The position numbers and the translations under genes are program-made. From Bacteroidales bacterium (lineage in GTDB: Bacteria; Bacteroidota; Bacteroidia; Bacteroidales; UBA1402): a stretch of 23,768 nt of DNA. The stretch's first letter is position 1; each line of letters starts with the position of its first letter. The stretch spans positions 1 through 23,768 of the forward strand of contig JALNXZ010000002.1 in assembly GCA_023230125.1 (NCBI GenBank). Reading direction: 5' to 3'. A model generated the notes under the pieces. That model had not been told where the DNA came from and did no database searches. It saw only the letters and a list, made by a program, of their open reading frames with translations. This document shows positions 22,850 through 23,768 of the stretch, piece after piece.

Positions 22850-23326
22850 TCACTCGTCTTCTTGTACCACATTACTATTTTTAGCAAGAATAGTTACAAC
22901 TTCAACAAGAGCGCTTATTGCGTCTTTAGCAGCTTCGATAGCAGTAGCACAGGCTGCAGTCATTTTTTCACTAGCAGCAACTTTCACTAAAGCGTTTGCA
23001 GTGGTTACAGTTGCTCCTGCACTATTCCAAACAGCCAGTGCGCTAGTGTAGGATATAACAGCAGCATTATACTGATTCAAAGCTCCCACTACTGTCTGTT
23101 GAGCTTCAGAGTATAATTTTGAATAATCTGGATAAACTGGTGCAATATAGGTATAGGCTTCTACTATTGATGTTGGATCTTGGGTTTCGGAATCATCAAG
23201 CATAACAGTAGTTTGATTATTCCCTGAATCATACATAATACCCAGAAGATTGAAACCAGCATTCGCTATTTGTTTATGCAGTTTTCCAGGATCTACTTTT
23301 TTAATATACTCGAATTCCAAAACCAT
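22850..23326 (-). CDS. Virion-associated protein with Ala-rich helical tail (158 aa)
   Basis: Residues 1-60 form a small alpha/beta unit (LEFEYIKKVDPGKLHKQIANAGFN..., GIMYDSGNNQTTVMLDD, DPTSIVEAY). This resembles the short phage proteins often encoded next to tail or fibre genes, but no named family can be assigned. Residues about 68-158 are Ala-rich and probably a helical bundle or coiled coil, ending acidic (NSNVVQEDE). It starts 2 nt after the upstream gene's stop and ends 6 nt before the giant fibre gene, suggesting joint function such as fibre attachment or trimerisation. Confidence 0.45.
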   Translation of the reverse strand: MVLEFEYIKKVDPGKLHKQIANAGFNLLGIMYDSGNNQTTVMLDDSETQDPTSIVEAYTYIAPVYPDYSKLYSEAQQTVVGALNQYNAAVISYTSALAVWNSAGATVTTANALVKVAASEKMTAACATAIEAAKDAISALVEVVTILAKNSNVVQEDE

Positions 23327-23328
23327 GC

Positions 23329-23768
23329 TCAGTACATCCCGAAGCCTAGGGCCATTGTGTCTACTGCGTACCCATTGCCGCCTGCAGTAACTACTCTTTT
23401 AATCCAAACACCTTTGTAACCGTTTTGAGCTAATGCGCCACAATCTAGCACATCTGCATGCGAAATGGTTGTTGGAGAAACATAAGTATAGGCTGCTGCT
23501 GCTGATTGGGTATCTGAAACTGATTGAGCTAATGCTACTGTTATTTTTTCATTTGTTGCAGTATACTGCTGGTTAATCCAGGCTTTAATACTGACAGAAT
23601 CAGCATTCAGGTTTTTGAAGAAGACTTTTCTGTACTCAGTTACACCTGAAACCCTTTGAGCATCTGTAACATCATCGAAGATAATTTGGTCTCCTGAAGA
23701 AGCTATTTCAGTAGCTCCGATATCTCCACCATGAGTGGTTCCTTCTGCCCAAGTTGCGCATTGATACA
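23329..23768 (-). CDS. Virion structural protein, C-terminal part (5' end outside window)
   Basis: The frame runs in from the right edge and ends at TGA (23329-23331), leaving about 145 residues. It contains EYRKVFFKNLNADSVSIKAWI followed by KITVALAQSVSDT and, near the end, GYKGVWIKRVVTAGGNGYA. This paired-strand pattern recurs in phage surface or fibre-type structural proteins. The complete length, start and true family cannot be judged from the window. It is the most upstream late gene visible and is close enough to its neighbour to share a transcript. Confidence 0.5.
   Translation of the reverse strand, partial: YQCATWAEGTTHGGDIGATEIASSGDQIIFDDVTDAQRVSGVTEYRKVFFKNLNADSVSIKAWINQQYTATNEKITVALAQSVSDTQSAAAAYTYVSPTTISHADVLDCGALAQNGYKGVWIKRVVTAGGNGYAVDTMALGFGMY

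Noticed and set aside
18539..23768. Diversity-generating retroelement acting on the fibre genes
   Set aside because: No reverse transcriptase, accessory protein or template/variable repeat pair is seen; the repeats diverge at all bases, not mainly at adenines.

Overview
The window looks like part of a head-tailed virus or provirus of a methanogenic archaeon, most likely a Methanosarcina relative. This is inference. It rests on GGAGGTGA-type ribosome binding sites with many TTG starts, a BRE/TATA-like promoter, an archaeal-looking tyrosine recombinase, a cadherin-like domain on the tail tube protein, and a 7-blade YVTN propeller of the kind common in Methanosarcina surface proteins. No host gene, tRNA or attachment site is visible, so provirus and free virus cannot be told apart.

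The left part (about 1-4054, + strand) is a compact run of small genes with overlaps or short gaps. Most have no recognisable function. It holds a catalytic-domain-only tyrosine recombinase (1907-2500), several tiny Cys-rich proteins with zinc-knuckle-like spacing, a helix-turn-helix protein (3287-3694) with no ATG/GTG/TTG start upstream of its DNA-binding helices, and two tiny membrane proteins at the end (3706-3891 and 3896-4054). Genes at 140-208, 869-1045 and 3896-4054 are short or TTG-started and easily missed.

The right part (23768 down to 4067, - strand) is a siphovirus-type virion module. In transcription order it has: the end of a structural protein; a 158-aa virion-associated protein; a 1501-aa fibre; a BppU-N-like protein; adaptor; head-closure; gp10-like neck protein; tail terminator; tail tube; two tail-assembly chaperone frames linked by a probable -1 frameshift; a 1520-aa tape measure; a 1712-aa mosaic distal-tail/receptor-binding protein; and a baseplate hub protein. 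Terminase, portal, protease and major capsid would be expected beyond the right edge. The early and late blocks converge at about 4054-4067, with a hairpin at the junction.

The most unusual content is in two giant proteins. The 1501-aa fibre has six ~130-aa modules (3+3) followed by 53 tandem units of 12 residues (occasionally 14 or 16, always even), which suggests a beta-structured shaft. The 1712-aa protein has a beta-helix, a Dit-like segment, a 7-blade propeller with a complete second 7-blade YVTN propeller inserted inside its third blade, a carbohydrate-binding-like domain and a beta-rich C-terminus. The YVTN part may have been captured from a host surface-layer gene.
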